This document shows, in pieces, positions 5,434 through 5,643 of a stretch of DNA of 5,643 nucleotides. Numbering within the stretch: the first letter of the stretch is position 1; the number at the start of each line of letters is the position of its first letter. This DNA comes from Natrialbaceae archaeon Tc-Br11_E2g1 (lineage in GTDB: Archaea; Halobacteriota; Halobacteria; Halobacteriales; Natrialbaceae), in assembly GCA_001564255.1 (NCBI GenBank), contig LKNC01000186.1:1-5643 (forward strand), in the 5' to 3' direction. The position numbers were made by a program, and so were the translations under genes. The notes under the pieces are model-generated. The model was not told the origin of the DNA. It saw only the letters and a list, made by a program, of their open reading frames with translations, and searched no databases.

Positions 5434-5440
5434 AATATCA
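5434..5440 (+). promoter_or_regulatory. TATA-like box of the divergent methyltransferase-like gene
   Basis: AATATCA is centred 29 bases before ATG 5466 and preceded by ACG. The spacing suits a leaderless haloarchaeal transcript. It shares the 135-base divergent gap with the metY promoter, about 75 bases away. Confidence 0.5.
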
Positions 5441-5465
5441 ACTGGGTAGCAGACGAACACGGCCT

Positions 5466-5643
5466 ATGCGCCTAGAGTCCATCATCGGGACCGTTCCGTT
5501 CCGGGACGGCGGCAATGGCCCCGACCTCGGGGCCGGGAACGTGAACCCCCACGCCGAATCCGAAACGTCGACCCCCGATCCGAACGAAGCCGTCGTCGAG
5601 ACCTACGACCGCATTGGGGGACTCTACGACCGGTTCGTCTCTC
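5466..5643 (+). CDS. N-terminal part of a probable SAM-dependent methyltransferase (runs off window)
   Basis: The frame opens at ATG 5466 and stays open to the right edge (59 complete codons, no stop). The first 40 or so residues are Gly/Asn/Pro/Glu-rich and look unstructured. They are followed by EAVVETYDRIGGLYDRFVS, which resembles the opening helix of class I methyltransferases of the UbiE/MenG-like type (YDRIAxxYDxF), just before the SAM-binding Gly motif. That motif would lie beyond the window, so the assignment rests on this one stretch. High G/C at third positions supports real coding. The substrate cannot be inferred. Confidence 0.6.
   Translation, partial: MRLESIIGTVPFRDGGNGPDLGAGNVNPHAESETSTPDPNEAVVETYDRIGGLYDRFVS

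Overview
The window is chromosomal-type DNA from a halophilic archaeon (class Halobacteria). The evidence is high G+C, a strong preference for G/C at third codon positions, acidic proteins (the cold-shock protein and the Cdc48 tail are rich in D/E), archaeal TATA-type boxes about 27-29 bases upstream of start codons, and gene families with a clear haloarchaeal form (two-ring Cdc48 ending in IGFQ; 64-residue CspA). The genus cannot be fixed from this sequence. There is no IS element, CRISPR array, tRNA or rRNA.

Layout, left to right. (1) Bases 1-173: 3' end of a + strand gene for a Lys/Glu/Tyr-rich coiled-coil protein, followed at once by a long imperfect hairpin (186-231). (2) 417-2648, +: complete Cdc48/VAT-type AAA+ unfoldase. 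Its leader holds a 27-codon upstream ORF (337-420) whose stop overlaps the cdc48 ATG. (3) 2858-3508, +: unrecognised membrane protein, with a two-helix transmembrane hairpin followed by twelve tandem 8-residue repeats (ETVExxVG) and a charged tail. This is the most unusual object here. (4) 3509-3746: a gap between convergent genes, holding several stem-loops, the best a 12-bp stem at 3674-3702. (5) 3747-3941, -: small cold-shock-domain protein. (6) 4044-5330, -: O-acetylhomoserine sulfhydrylase (MetY), apparently on a leaderless transcript. (7) 5466-end, +: 5' end of a gene divergent from metY, probably a SAM-dependent methyltransferase, with its own TATA-like box.

The genes do not form an obvious single pathway. 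Cdc48 (protein unfolding upstream of the proteasome), CspA (nucleic-acid chaperone) and MetY (sulfur assimilation into homocysteine/methionine) are housekeeping functions on separate transcription units. The two accessory-looking items are the coiled-coil fragment on the left and the octad-repeat membrane protein. Both are low-complexity, periodic, charged proteins on either side of cdc48, but nothing in the sequence proves a functional link to it.
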